Shown: positions 9,014 to 15,770 of the stretch, in pieces
Numbering within the stretch: the stretch's first letter is position 1
Layout: each line of letters starts with the position of its first letter
DNA from: Bacteroidales bacterium UBA1757
GTDB lineage: Bacteria; Bacteroidota; Bacteroidia; Bacteroidales; UBA1402
Direction: 5' to 3'
Assembly: GCA_002315625.1 (NCBI GenBank)
Contig: DCHH01000096.1
Coordinates: 1 to 40,445, forward strand
Length of the DNA stretch: 40,445 bases
Notes under the pieces: model-generated
Database searches by the model: none
What the model was told of the DNA's origin: nothing
The model's input: only the letters and a program-made list of their open reading frames with translations
Made by a program: the position numbers and the translations under genes

Positions 9014-11257
9014 TCACTTTAGGATGAACATCTGGAAAAACGTATGCTCAACATCTCGCATTCTAAGCAAATAGACACCCTTTGAGATATTGTACGGAAG
9101 CTGGATTTCATTTTCACCAAAATGTGTCTCACAAGTTAGAATCCGCTTCCCCGTCAATTCATACACGTCAATATTAAGGGAGGCATACCAGTCACGGGGT
9201 AAAAGATATGTAATCCGCCTTGTGGCTGAATCATAACTAATTATGACATCATCCTTGCGCTCCAATGTCGTATCTTTCGGAATTGGTTCAAACTGACGAT
9301 GCTGACAGCGCGTGACCGGTTCCATCCAGATTGAGCATACACCAGGTCTTGTATGATGCACAGGAAAAGGTTGCCACCCATTCTGCCAGTACCAGGCAGT
9401 ATTGAGGGGGGTGTGGGCACCATACAGAGCAAAAGAATCTGTACGCAACACACCCTCGTGTTCCAAAGAGCAAGCCACCAGGAAATGATTTCCGACAAAT
9501 ACGGCAGAATCAAACCGGACAAAGTTTTCCTTATTTGAATAAATGCTCTTCTCTTCCGTGTGGAAATCAGGGAAGACATAATCAAGGTGAGTTGGGTTCA
9601 ATAATGTCTCATACAAGACACTATCCGGGTGGATACCGTCAAAGACCTTAATCTTCACATCCTGAGATGCACTTTTCCAACCAACAGATGGCATCAGATA
9701 AATTCCAAGTATTGAGCGAGTGCTGTCTGTATGGAACTCCTCTGCAATCATATAGTCATCCTCATTGTTTCCAAACAAATAACCATATCCCGGAATGTGA
9801 AAAGTCTCGATGGAATCGCTTATTCTGATATTGGTATTGCGCTCAACCTGAAGTGAAGCATACGGATCCATGCCTTCAAGAGAAGTAAGTCCCATACCAT
9901 CCGGATCCAACCAGCACTTCAACTGGTGTGAAGGATTATCAGTCTGAAAAGCCCATGCCTTGTCCATCCGAACGAAAAAATCGCCCAGGACAGAAGAGTC
10001 GCAACCAGCCTGGCCGCCAGAATCTCCTCCGCTCAACACCCCAACTACGGCTCCTTCAGAATCAAACAGTGGGGCTCCGGAAGAACCTGACCATGTATGG
10101 GCATGCTCCCACTGCGACACACTCCAATGAACACCCTTGGATATACCCTGTCCGAATGTCCAATCAACCGCAGATAGAGCATCCTCTTCTATCGCATAGT
10201 GCTTTCCTTCGCCATCAGGATGATGGATACAAGTAAAAGGGGTATTGGTACTGTCATCGGGAAGTATATTCCATCCGGCAAGGTAGGGACGATAATCAGC
10301 AGGGGGCAGCTTATCAAGTTCCAGCAAGGCAAAATCACCGGCAGAAGATATAGCCTTCGTTGTGCAGCCTGACAATGAAAACTCCTCCGAGCCCTGGATG
10401 TCTGACATGCAGCGTGGCGACTCGTAGTTCATAAAAACCAGTGTCCGGCTTCCCAATGAGGGATTCGCCGCAGAGAAACAATGAGAGGCCGTAAGGATGT
10501 AAGGCCGTCCATCCATACGGGTATTGTTGAGAAACACCCCGGTACAATACTCCGTACCCTCCACAATAAGCAGGCAGACACTCCGGCCTATGTCGTCATA
10601 TTCATCGGCACAACTTAGCGGGTCAAGACACGGAAGGTTCAAGCGGTTAAAGTTCCGCTCAACCCTCAGCCCTGTATAATCGTGGTTAACGCCATAAATC
10701 TGCAACTGTCCGGAAAAGGGGGCTCCCGGAGGCTCCTGGTACTCAATAATCAGTTCGTCACCCCCGACAGGTGCCGTGGGCAATTCACCGCCGTCTTGCA
10801 TATTTGCATCTGTAAAGGCACCTAAGACTTCACTTTTGTCCGGATTGAAAAGAAAAAGTCGTGACCCGGGAGGCACGACAAAAGTATCAAATATTACATT
10901 AAGCGACTTGGCCCCCTTTGAATGGATACGCACACGCCAGACTTTCGTACCATCTTCCAAGAAAAAGGTCTCTCCGGAATTATCGGGGTTGATATCGACC
11001 GGAATACGTTTCGCAAAATGAAGGGGACCATGAATATTTGCATAAAGCGAATCAACGGTCCTTGCCGAATCCACATCAAACGATGGAAGCTCGATACCCT
11101 CCGAAGACAAGCACTTGGTAAGCGAACGACTGCGTGCAGAGCGAACAGTTTCGTCATCCAAAGGGTGGCCCCCGTATGAACGCTGGGCAGCAAGGGGAAT
11201 TGCAACCAATAGCAGAATAATCAGTGTGAATTCTTTGACATGATGCTTCTTTCGCAT
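9014..11257 (-). CDS. Secreted lysyl-endopeptidase-like serine protease with T9SS sorting domain (internal start of the read-through frame)
   Basis: Starting at the ATG at 11257, the product is 747 residues with a signal peptide (hydrophobic TLIILLLVAIPLAA, cleavage near AAQ-RS). A beta-rich propeptide-like region of about 200 residues precedes a trypsin-fold domain with His259 in LTASHC, Asp308 in GDFALLEL and Ser393 in GSSGAP as the likely triad. The HHPDGEGKHYAI stretch resembles the same position of Achromobacter-type lysyl endopeptidases. After further beta domains, the last 65 or so residues (VYELTGKRI, then ISKGVYLLRM) look like a type A T9SS sorting domain, so the enzyme is probably exported to the cell surface. 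Lys specificity is an inference. Confidence 0.72.
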   Translation of the reverse strand: MRKKHHVKEFTLIILLLVAIPLAAQRSYGGHPLDDETVRSARSRSLTKCLSSEGIELPSFDVDSARTVDSLYANIHGPLHFAKRIPVDINPDNSGETFFLEDGTKVWRVRIHSKGAKSLNVIFDTFVVPPGSRLFLFNPDKSEVLGAFTDANMQDGGELPTAPVGGDELIIEYQEPPGAPFSGQLQIYGVNHDYTGLRVERNFNRLNLPCLDPLSCADEYDDIGRSVCLLIVEGTEYCTGVFLNNTRMDGRPYILTASHCFSAANPSLGSRTLVFMNYESPRCMSDIQGSEEFSLSGCTTKAISSAGDFALLELDKLPPADYRPYLAGWNILPDDSTNTPFTCIHHPDGEGKHYAIEEDALSAVDWTFGQGISKGVHWSVSQWEHAHTWSGSSGAPLFDSEGAVVGVLSGGDSGGQAGCDSSVLGDFFVRMDKAWAFQTDNPSHQLKCWLDPDGMGLTSLEGMDPYASLQVERNTNIRISDSIETFHIPGYGYLFGNNEDDYMIAEEFHTDSTRSILGIYLMPSVGWKSASQDVKIKVFDGIHPDSVLYETLLNPTHLDYVFPDFHTEEKSIYSNKENFVRFDSAVFVGNHFLVACSLEHEGVLRTDSFALYGAHTPLNTAWYWQNGWQPFPVHHTRPGVCSIWMEPVTRCQHRQFEPIPKDTTLERKDDVIISYDSATRRITYLLPRDWYASLNIDVYELTGKRILTCETHFGENEIQLPYNISKGVYLLRMRDVEHTFFQMFILK

Positions 11258-12505
11258 ATATTCTCCTCCGGAATCAGGAGCCTCATGTGAGCGTAAAGGG
11301 CCCAGGATGTAGCGGACAGGCCACAGTATGGAAGGAATGCTCACAGCCATAACCGTCAGCATTACCAGCAGTAAATCAGTCACACGAATTACCACTGGAT
11401 AGGCATCCACGATAAATCCGCCGCCGCCCAGTTTGATGAAACCAAACTGTTGTTGCGCCAGACAGAGGGCTGTCCCGATAACGATACCCGCCAGGCCACC
11501 GATAGCAGCAATCATCCACCCCTCATAGACAAACACCCTGCGAATTGTAAAATCGTCGGCTCCCAGGCTCGAAAGAATACCGGCATCGTTTTTCTTTTCA
11601 AGAATAAGCATGGAAAGCGAGCCGATGACATTGAAAAGGGCAATCAGCAGGATAAAACTCAGCATCAGAAATGTAACATACTTTTCCATGCGGGTCACAT
11701 GGAAAAACTCGGATTTCTGCTCCTGCAAATCCTGAACCAGGTAGTTATCGCCTAAAAGCCGTCGAATATCTTCCTTGAGGGCTTTCACATGATGCCTGTC
11801 TTGAGCCTTCAGTTCAACGGATGTGACATCTCCGGCGCCGTATTCAAACAATTCACGCGAAAAAGTCAGCGGCACAACCACATAAAAATCATCGTATTCC
11901 GGCTGACCGATGCAGAACATTCCGGACAAGAGGATGCGCCGGGACTTGAAGGAAGCAGACGGATTAGCTATGTTCACCTTAGCCGTCCTACGTGGTGCAT
12001 AGAGAGTAACAGGGTCTATCAGCGAGTAGCCAGTGCCCAGGACAGAGGCCACCCCGGTACCGATACATGCAAAAGGAACGCCTTCATTTTCAAGCGCAAA
12101 GCCACCAACATACAGGCACTCCCCGATATTGGTCAGTTCGCCGAAATTGTCGGACACTCCCTTGACCACGACCCTCATCTGGCTCTCCTTGTATCTTGCC
12201 AGACAGTTATCCTCGACACATTCACTGAAGACTGCCACACGGGCATCATTTCGTAACGCCTCAAAAGCTAAGGTATCGGTATTGAACGACTTTCCTTTGA
12301 CGGATGTAATCTTTATGTCGGGGTCGAAGTTGCTATAGAGTGCCGACAGCAAGTCCTGGAACCCATTGAAAGCCGATAAAACACACACCATCGCCAGCGT
12401 TGCAGCAGCAACACCCATAACGGACACCAATGAAACCAGATGAATCGCGTTATGCGATTTTCTGGAAAAAAGGTACCGGCGTGCTATGTGCAGCGGCAGG
12501 TTCAT
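9014..12505 (-). CDS. Read-through frame: LolC/LolE-type ABC permease joined to a secreted trypsin-fold protease
   Basis: One uninterrupted 1163-codon frame contains two recognisable proteins. Residues 1-416 are a complete FtsX/LolC-LolE permease: an N-terminal MNLPLHIARRYLFSRKSHNAI motif, TM1 about 22-45, a large periplasmic domain, TM2 about 276-302, TM3 about 328-350 and TM4 about 375-396. This family extracts lipoproteins from the inner membrane with LolD. Residues 417-1163 are a full secreted protease that opens with its own Met, signal peptide and a strong Shine-Dalgarno sequence. No stop codon separates them. The permease start overlaps the rbfA stop by four bases, which supports cotranscription. 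Either this is a real fusion, two proteins made by internal initiation, or a lost stop or indel. I favour independent initiation of the protease. Confidence 0.8.
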   Translation of the reverse strand: MNLPLHIARRYLFSRKSHNAIHLVSLVSVMGVAAATLAMVCVLSAFNGFQDLLSALYSNFDPDIKITSVKGKSFNTDTLAFEALRNDARVAVFSECVEDNCLARYKESQMRVVVKGVSDNFGELTNIGECLYVGGFALENEGVPFACIGTGVASVLGTGYSLIDPVTLYAPRRTAKVNIANPSASFKSRRILLSGMFCIGQPEYDDFYVVVPLTFSRELFEYGAGDVTSVELKAQDRHHVKALKEDIRRLLGDNYLVQDLQEQKSEFFHVTRMEKYVTFLMLSFILLIALFNVIGSLSMLILEKKNDAGILSSLGADDFTIRRVFVYEGWMIAAIGGLAGIVIGTALCLAQQQFGFIKLGGGGFIVDAYPVVIRVTDLLLVMLTVMAVSIPSILWPVRYILGPLRSHEAPDSGGEYMRKKHHVKEFTLIILLLVAIPLAAQRSYGGHPLDDETVRSARSRSLTKCLSSEGIELPSFDVDSARTVDSLYANIHGPLHFAKRIPVDINPDNSGETFFLEDGTKVWRVRIHSKGAKSLNVIFDTFVVPPGSRLFLFNPDKSEVLGAFTDANMQDGGELPTAPVGGDELIIEYQEPPGAPFSGQLQIYGVNHDYTGLRVERNFNRLNLPCLDPLSCADEYDDIGRSVCLLIVEGTEYCTGVFLNNTRMDGRPYILTASHCFSAANPSLGSRTLVFMNYESPRCMSDIQGSEEFSLSGCTTKAISSAGDFALLELDKLPPADYRPYLAGWNILPDDSTNTPFTCIHHPDGEGKHYAIEEDALSAVDWTFGQGISKGVHWSVSQWEHAHTWSGSSGAPLFDSEGAVVGVLSGGDSGGQAGCDSSVLGDFFVRMDKAWAFQTDNPSHQLKCWLDPDGMGLTSLEGMDPYASLQVERNTNIRISDSIETFHIPGYGYLFGNNEDDYMIAEEFHTDSTRSILGIYLMPSVGWKSASQDVKIKVFDGIHPDSVLYETLLNPTHLDYVFPDFHTEEKSIYSNKENFVRFDSAVFVGNHFLVACSLEHEGVLRTDSFALYGAHTPLNTAWYWQNGWQPFPVHHTRPGVCSIWMEPVTRCQHRQFEPIPKDTTLERKDDVIISYDSATRRITYLLPRDWYASLNIDVYELTGKRILTCETHFGENEIQLPYNISKGVYLLRMRDVEHTFFQMFILK
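11261..11269 (-). promoter_or_regulatory. Strong Shine-Dalgarno sequence before the internal protease start
   Basis: GGAGGAGAA (minus strand, 11269-11261) ends three bases before the ATG at 11257. Bacteroidota genes seldom use strong Shine-Dalgarno sequences, so this supports ribosome entry at the protease start inside the read-through frame. It also encodes Gly-Gly-Glu in the fused frame, so chance is possible. Confidence 0.55.
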
Positions 12506-12879
12506 GAAGCGGAAGGCTCAGAAGGGCCGGTTGATTTCGTCGAATCAGACTTCAGCAGTTCGTCAATGCGCTCTGCATAGTCTAACGAATCATCAATGAA
12601 AAAACTCAGTTCCGGCATTTTACGAAGCTGGAAGCGGACACGCTGAGCCATTTCATATCGAATCTGACGTGCACTAGCCTGTATGCTCTTGAGAATTTCC
12701 TCTGCCTTGTCGGAAGGGAAAATACTGAGATAAGCCCTCGCCACACTGAGGTCCGGGCTGACCCGTACCACACTGACACTGACCATGACACCAGGCATCT
12801 TTCTGGTTTCACTGAGGAAGACTTCGCTTAGTTCTTTCTGAAGAAGCCTGGCAATTTTATTCTGTCTTGTTGTTTCCAT
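12502..12879 (-). CDS. rbfA: 30S ribosome-binding factor RbfA
   Basis: RbfA is a small KH-like protein that binds the 30S subunit and helps mature the 5' end of 16S rRNA. The 125-residue product shows the family pattern: an N-terminal helix with RLLQKELSEVF, then MVSVSVVRVSPDLSVARAYLSIFP, then a helix ending LRKMPELSFFIDDSLDYAERIDELL. The start at 12879 gives the normal N-terminus. Its stop overlaps the downstream permease ATG, and the upstream O-methyltransferase ends six bases before its start, so it is the middle gene of a tight operon. Confidence 0.95.
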   Translation of the reverse strand: METTRQNKIARLLQKELSEVFLSETRKMPGVMVSVSVVRVSPDLSVARAYLSIFPSDKAEEILKSIQASARQIRYEMAQRVRFQLRKMPELSFFIDDSLDYAERIDELLKSDSTKSTGPSEPSAS

Positions 12880-12885
12880 AATAAG

Positions 12886-13527
12886 TTACTTTTTTCGTAC
12901 TAATGTAAGACCGTCGCGAAGCGGGAGCATCACTTTCTCTACGCGAAAATCGGCTGCAAGATAATCGTTAAAATCGGAAATGGCAAGGGCCTGGCAATCG
13001 TTACGCTGTATATCGTGCAACATTTTACCGTTCCATAGCGTATTGTCAGCGAGCAGGAAACTTCCAGGAGCCATCTTCTGAAGCGACAGTTCATAGCATA
13101 TCTTGTACTGCCGCTTATCAACATCAAGAAAAACCATGTCGAACGTTCCATCCAACTTCGGGATAAGCTGTTCAGCCTCTCCGTAATGCATATATATAAG
13201 GTGTCCATACGGGGAGCGGGCGAACCATTTTCCCAAATGGTCAGCCAGTTCGTCGTTGCGCTCGATGGAATGCACCTCCGCCCCCTCTCCTGCCCCTTCG
13301 GCCAGACAAAGCGTTGAATAGCCGGTGAAAGCACCCAGTTCCAGAACCCGGCGAGGACGGATCATACGGGTCAGCATCACAAGCAACCGTCCCTGCAGAT
13401 GGCCTGATGCCATCCTTGGGTTCAGAAAGTGGACGTATGTCTCACGACGCAATTGCTTCAGCAGTTCCGGTTCCGGATCGCTATGGCAGCAAAGATAATC
13501 CTCCAGTTCTTCAGTGATATCAATCAT
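12886..13527 (-). CDS. O-methyltransferase, caffeoyl-CoA-OMT/TrmR-like class I SAM enzyme
   Basis: This is a class I SAM-dependent methyltransferase of 213 residues. The glycine-rich SAM motif appears as VLELGAFTGYSTLCLA, followed by an acidic Glu (VHSIERNDE) and the metal-site/motif II segment FDMVFLDVDKRQYKICYEL. LLADNTLW is also typical of the family. Related small bacterial enzymes methylate catechols or tRNA uridine derivatives, and the substrate here is unknown. I chose the ATG at 13527 (MIDITEELEDYL), since the upstream Met at 13545 lies inside a palindromic element and adds only six residues. It leads the operon with rbfA and the permease. Confidence 0.88.
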   Translation of the reverse strand: MIDITEELEDYLCCHSDPEPELLKQLRRETYVHFLNPRMASGHLQGRLLVMLTRMIRPRRVLELGAFTGYSTLCLAEGAGEGAEVHSIERNDELADHLGKWFARSPYGHLIYMHYGEAEQLIPKLDGTFDMVFLDVDKRQYKICYELSLQKMAPGSFLLADNTLWNGKMLHDIQRNDCQALAISDFNDYLAADFRVEKVMLPLRDGLTLVRKK

Positions 13528-13534
13528 TTGACTT

Positions 13535-13593
13535 AAGTTTCGCAAGTAAATACATTGTTGATATTCAGAATATTGTGGAGACTTGCGAAACTT
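13535..13593. repeat. Inverted repeat pair upstream of the O-methyltransferase gene
   Basis: AAGTTTCGCAAGT (13535-13547) is repeated as its perfect reverse complement at 13581-13593. Between them lies a second small palindrome, ATATTC-A-GAATAT (13561-13573). The left arm is only a few bases upstream of the chosen start codon. The pair could form a leader hairpin on the minus-strand transcript or be a two-site operator for a dimeric regulator. Confidence 0.75.
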
Positions 13594-13608
13594 TGCTCCT
13601 TCAATTAT

Positions 13609-13670
13609 TCCTTTTTTAAAGGGACTCTGCCCCTAAACCCCGCGCATACCGGCGGGCCTCTGAAGCGGCC
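13609..13670. other. GC-rich intergenic block between aroQ and the O-methyltransferase gene
   Basis: A T-rich run is followed by a GC-rich block with short complementary pieces (CCCGC with GCGGG near 13638-13655). It differs in composition from the A/T-rich spacers elsewhere in the window. No coding or RNA-gene signal was found. It may be a dispersed intergenic repeat. Confidence 0.4.
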
Positions 13671-13704
13671 TGATTTGAGTCTCGAATATGCGAAACTCAA
13701 ATCA
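13671..13704 (-). terminator. Hairpin directly after aroQ, possible terminator or processing site
   Basis: A 14-bp stem with one mismatch (13671-13684 with 13691-13704) and a 6-base loop begins within the aroQ stop codon. No T-run follows on the minus strand, so it is not a classic intrinsic terminator. The right arm contains GCGAAACT, shared with the repeats at 13535 and 13581. Confidence 0.55.
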
Positions 13705-14124
13705 TTTGACAATCAAAGCTTCGACACCTTTCCGATAAGAATCCAGGCCATAACCGACGAACCGCTTGTCGCAGACATCCTTCAGAAAAGAGTACTGACG
13801 GAACGGCTCACGCCTGCTGGTATCCGATATATGTATTTCAACCACAGTCGCCGGTATGGCTCTCACAGCATCTGCTATTGCAACCGAGGTGTGGGTATAG
13901 CCACCGGCATTCAGCAGTATGGCTGTATCATCATCAAAACCCACCTCCTGCAGCTTGTCAATGATGTCACCTTCGTGGTTTGACTGGAAGTACTCAAACT
14001 CAACTTCGCTGAAATCGCGCTTCAAACCCTCAAAATATTCTTCGAAGGTGGTTCGTCCGTATATTTCAGGCTCGCGCTTTCCCAGCAGATTCAGGTTTGG
14101 TCCGTTGATAATGACTATTTTCAT
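13702..14124 (-). CDS. aroQ: 3-dehydroquinate dehydratase, type II
   Basis: AroQ catalyses the dehydration of 3-dehydroquinate to 3-dehydroshikimate in the shikimate pathway as a dodecamer. The 140-residue product has the type II signature at its N-terminus (MKIVIINGPNLNLLGKREP), with the active-site Tyr in IYG, then FEYFQSNHEGDIIDKLQE, LLNAGGYTHTSVAIADA and EIHISDTSRREPFR. The start at 14124 places this signature at residue 1. The longer frame to 14250 would read through the promoter and into xerD coding sequence. It is divergent from xerD. Confidence 0.96.
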   Translation of the reverse strand: MKIVIINGPNLNLLGKREPEIYGRTTFEEYFEGLKRDFSEVEFEYFQSNHEGDIIDKLQEVGFDDDTAILLNAGGYTHTSVAIADAVRAIPATVVEIHISDTSRREPFRQYSFLKDVCDKRFVGYGLDSYRKGVEALIVK

Positions 14125-14172
14125 TTCGCACGTAATTTCGTATTTTCGCGCCTTTGTATGACAAAGCGTCTG

Positions 14173-14204
14173 CAAAAGTACAAAAATGGATACATCGTGG
14201 CAAA
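14173..14204 (-). promoter_or_regulatory. Promoter for aroQ, overlapping the xerD start
   Basis: On the minus strand, TACTTTTG (14180-14173) and TTTG (14204-14201) are separated by 20 bases, a perfect fit to the Bacteroidota consensus. The -33 element lies in the first codons of xerD (start 14186), so the two genes compete for the same DNA. Confidence 0.7.
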
Positions 14205-15073
14205 AAAAGTACATAGCCTTCCTTCGGCTGGAAAAGTCATTGTCGGACAAGACCGTGGAAGCTTATCTGTCTGATATAGACAAACTTCAGGCCTATGCTC
14301 AGGAAAGGGACCTTGACAAATTGTCAAGAAGCGACATTGAGGATTTCCTCGGCGGGCTTCACGATGTGGGCATAGGACCACGTTCACAGGCCCGCATAGT
14401 CTCAGGGCTGAAATCGTTCTATGGATTTCTCGTGATGGAAGACGTAATTCGCTCTAATCCGATGGAGCTCGTAGATACCCCGAAAATCGGATTACACCTT
14501 CCTGAGGTCCTCACAGTTTCGGAAATAGACCAGCTCATCGGCTCAATAGACCGGACAGCACCCCAGGGTCAGCGAAATCGCGCCATGGTAGAGACTCTTT
14601 ACAGTTGTGGCCTTCGTGTATCCGAGCTGGTCGGACTGAAACTGTCCAACTGCTACTTCAATGACGAATACATTATGGTTGAAGGGAAAGGAAGCAAACA
14701 ACGCCTAGTACCCATCTCACACAAAGCAATGCACGAAATAGAACTGTGGATGGCCGACCGCTGCCACATATCTCCCGTCAAAGGGAATGAGGATTTCGTA
14801 TTTCTCAACCGGAGAGGCAAAGCTCTGACCCGGTCCATGGTGTTCCGTATCATAAAATTGCAAGCTGACATGGCAGGAATCAAAAAGAAAATCAGTCCTC
14901 ACACCCTGCGCCACTCCTTTGCCACCCACCTGCTGGAAGGGGGTGCCAACCTGCGTATCATACAACAACTACTGGGTCACGAAAGCATTCAGACCACTGA
15001 GATATATACCCAAATGGACCGTACTTTTCTCCGGGAACAAATCATGGAGTTTCTCCCCGAAAACAGAAAATAG
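14186..15073 (+). CDS. xerD: Site-specific tyrosine recombinase XerD
   Basis: Xer recombinases resolve chromosome dimers at dif with FtsK. The 295-residue protein has an N-terminal SAM-like core-binding domain (about 1-95) and a C-terminal catalytic domain. All catalytic residues are visible: Arg144 in GLRVSEL, Lys168 in EGKGSKQR, His239/Arg242 in PHTLRHSFATHLL, His265 in LLGHESIQTT and the nucleophile Tyr274 in IYTQMD. Length and end fit a housekeeping XerD rather than a phage or transposon integrase, and no mobile element surrounds it. The stop is one base from the stop of the convergent RNase H gene. Confidence 0.95.
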   Translation: MDTSWQKKYIAFLRLEKSLSDKTVEAYLSDIDKLQAYAQERDLDKLSRSDIEDFLGGLHDVGIGPRSQARIVSGLKSFYGFLVMEDVIRSNPMELVDTPKIGLHLPEVLTVSEIDQLIGSIDRTAPQGQRNRAMVETLYSCGLRVSELVGLKLSNCYFNDEYIMVEGKGSKQRLVPISHKAMHEIELWMADRCHISPVKGNEDFVFLNRRGKALTRSMVFRIIKLQADMAGIKKKISPHTLRHSFATHLLEGGANLRIIQQLLGHESIQTTEIYTQMDRTFLREQIMEFLPENRK

Positions 15074-15074
15074 G

Positions 15075-15770
15075 CTATTTCCGTCCGAAGTCAGCAGGGA
15101 CTTCACCCCAAAGTTCGGTACGCCACTTATTCAGTGGTATTTCTTCGTAGGTGTTAGTTGCCAACCAGTTATCTGCCTTCTTTATCAGTTCAAAAAGAGG
15201 GGCGTTACGGGGAGAAGGGGCAAGTTTGGTACCACAGTGTTTCTTTTTGACCCAAGATAGGCCGTTAGCGCTGTCGGAATAGACGGGAATGCGAGTTTGC
15301 TTCTGCTTCTGGAGGGCAAGAGCATGGACAATGGCCAGGTATTCCCCAATATTGTTAGTTCCCTCTTCAAAGGGGCCTACATGGAATATTTCCCGTGCCT
15401 GAGACGCTCCCTGAGAATCTGATGAAGGTTGCACATAGACACCCCGGTATTCCATTTTTCCAGGATTGCCGCTGCAAGCCGCATCAACTGCGATAAAACA
15501 GACTGTTGGGCGCTGCGACTGCTTTGGAGAATCACCCGAAGGTTCAGCAAGACGGCTTTCCGAAGAGCCACTCAGCCCAATGGACTGATTATGGGCAGCA
15601 TACGCCGTCTTCCATCCATTAGCCATGGCTTCACGGGCCTCTGCCTCGGTGTCGAATGCCATATAACGAGCATTCCCGAATCCTTGCACCTGTTTGCGAC
15701 ATTCCTCCCAAACAGTGTAGATACCCGGCTTCTGCCCTATCCAGACTACGTAGAACTTAGTCTTCGGCAT
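15075..15770 (-). CDS. Ribonuclease HI with N-terminal viroplasmin-like hybrid-binding domain
   Basis: This enzyme cleaves the RNA strand of RNA-DNA hybrids. Residues about 5-50 (KFYVVWIGQKPGIYTVWEECRKQVQGFGNARYMAF is the pattern, given here as start KFYVVWIG and end ARYMAF) form the hybrid-binding domain found in eukaryotic RNase H1 and caulimovirus viroplasmin. The catalytic domain follows a linker: Asp in FIAVDAACSGNPG, Glu in GTNNIGEYLAIVHAL and Asp in PVYSDSANGLSWV. The C-terminal PADFGRK may supply the fourth acidic residue. The 231-residue length fits this two-domain class. Its start overlaps the end of the upstream methyltransferase gene by 14 bases, so the two are cotranscribed. Confidence 0.92.
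   Translation of the reverse strand: MPKTKFYVVWIGQKPGIYTVWEECRKQVQGFGNARYMAFDTEAEAREAMANGWKTAYAAHNQSIGLSGSSESRLAEPSGDSPKQSQRPTVCFIAVDAACSGNPGKMEYRGVYVQPSSDSQGASQAREIFHVGPFEEGTNNIGEYLAIVHALALQKQKQTRIPVYSDSANGLSWVKKKHCGTKLAPSPRNAPLFELIKKADNWLATNTYEEIPLNKWRTELWGEVPADFGRK

Noticed and set aside
13555..13983. 142-codon plus-strand frame starting in the intergenic region
   Set aside because: Its second half is antisense to aroQ and its first half is translated repeat and hairpin sequence, so it is not a convincing gene.
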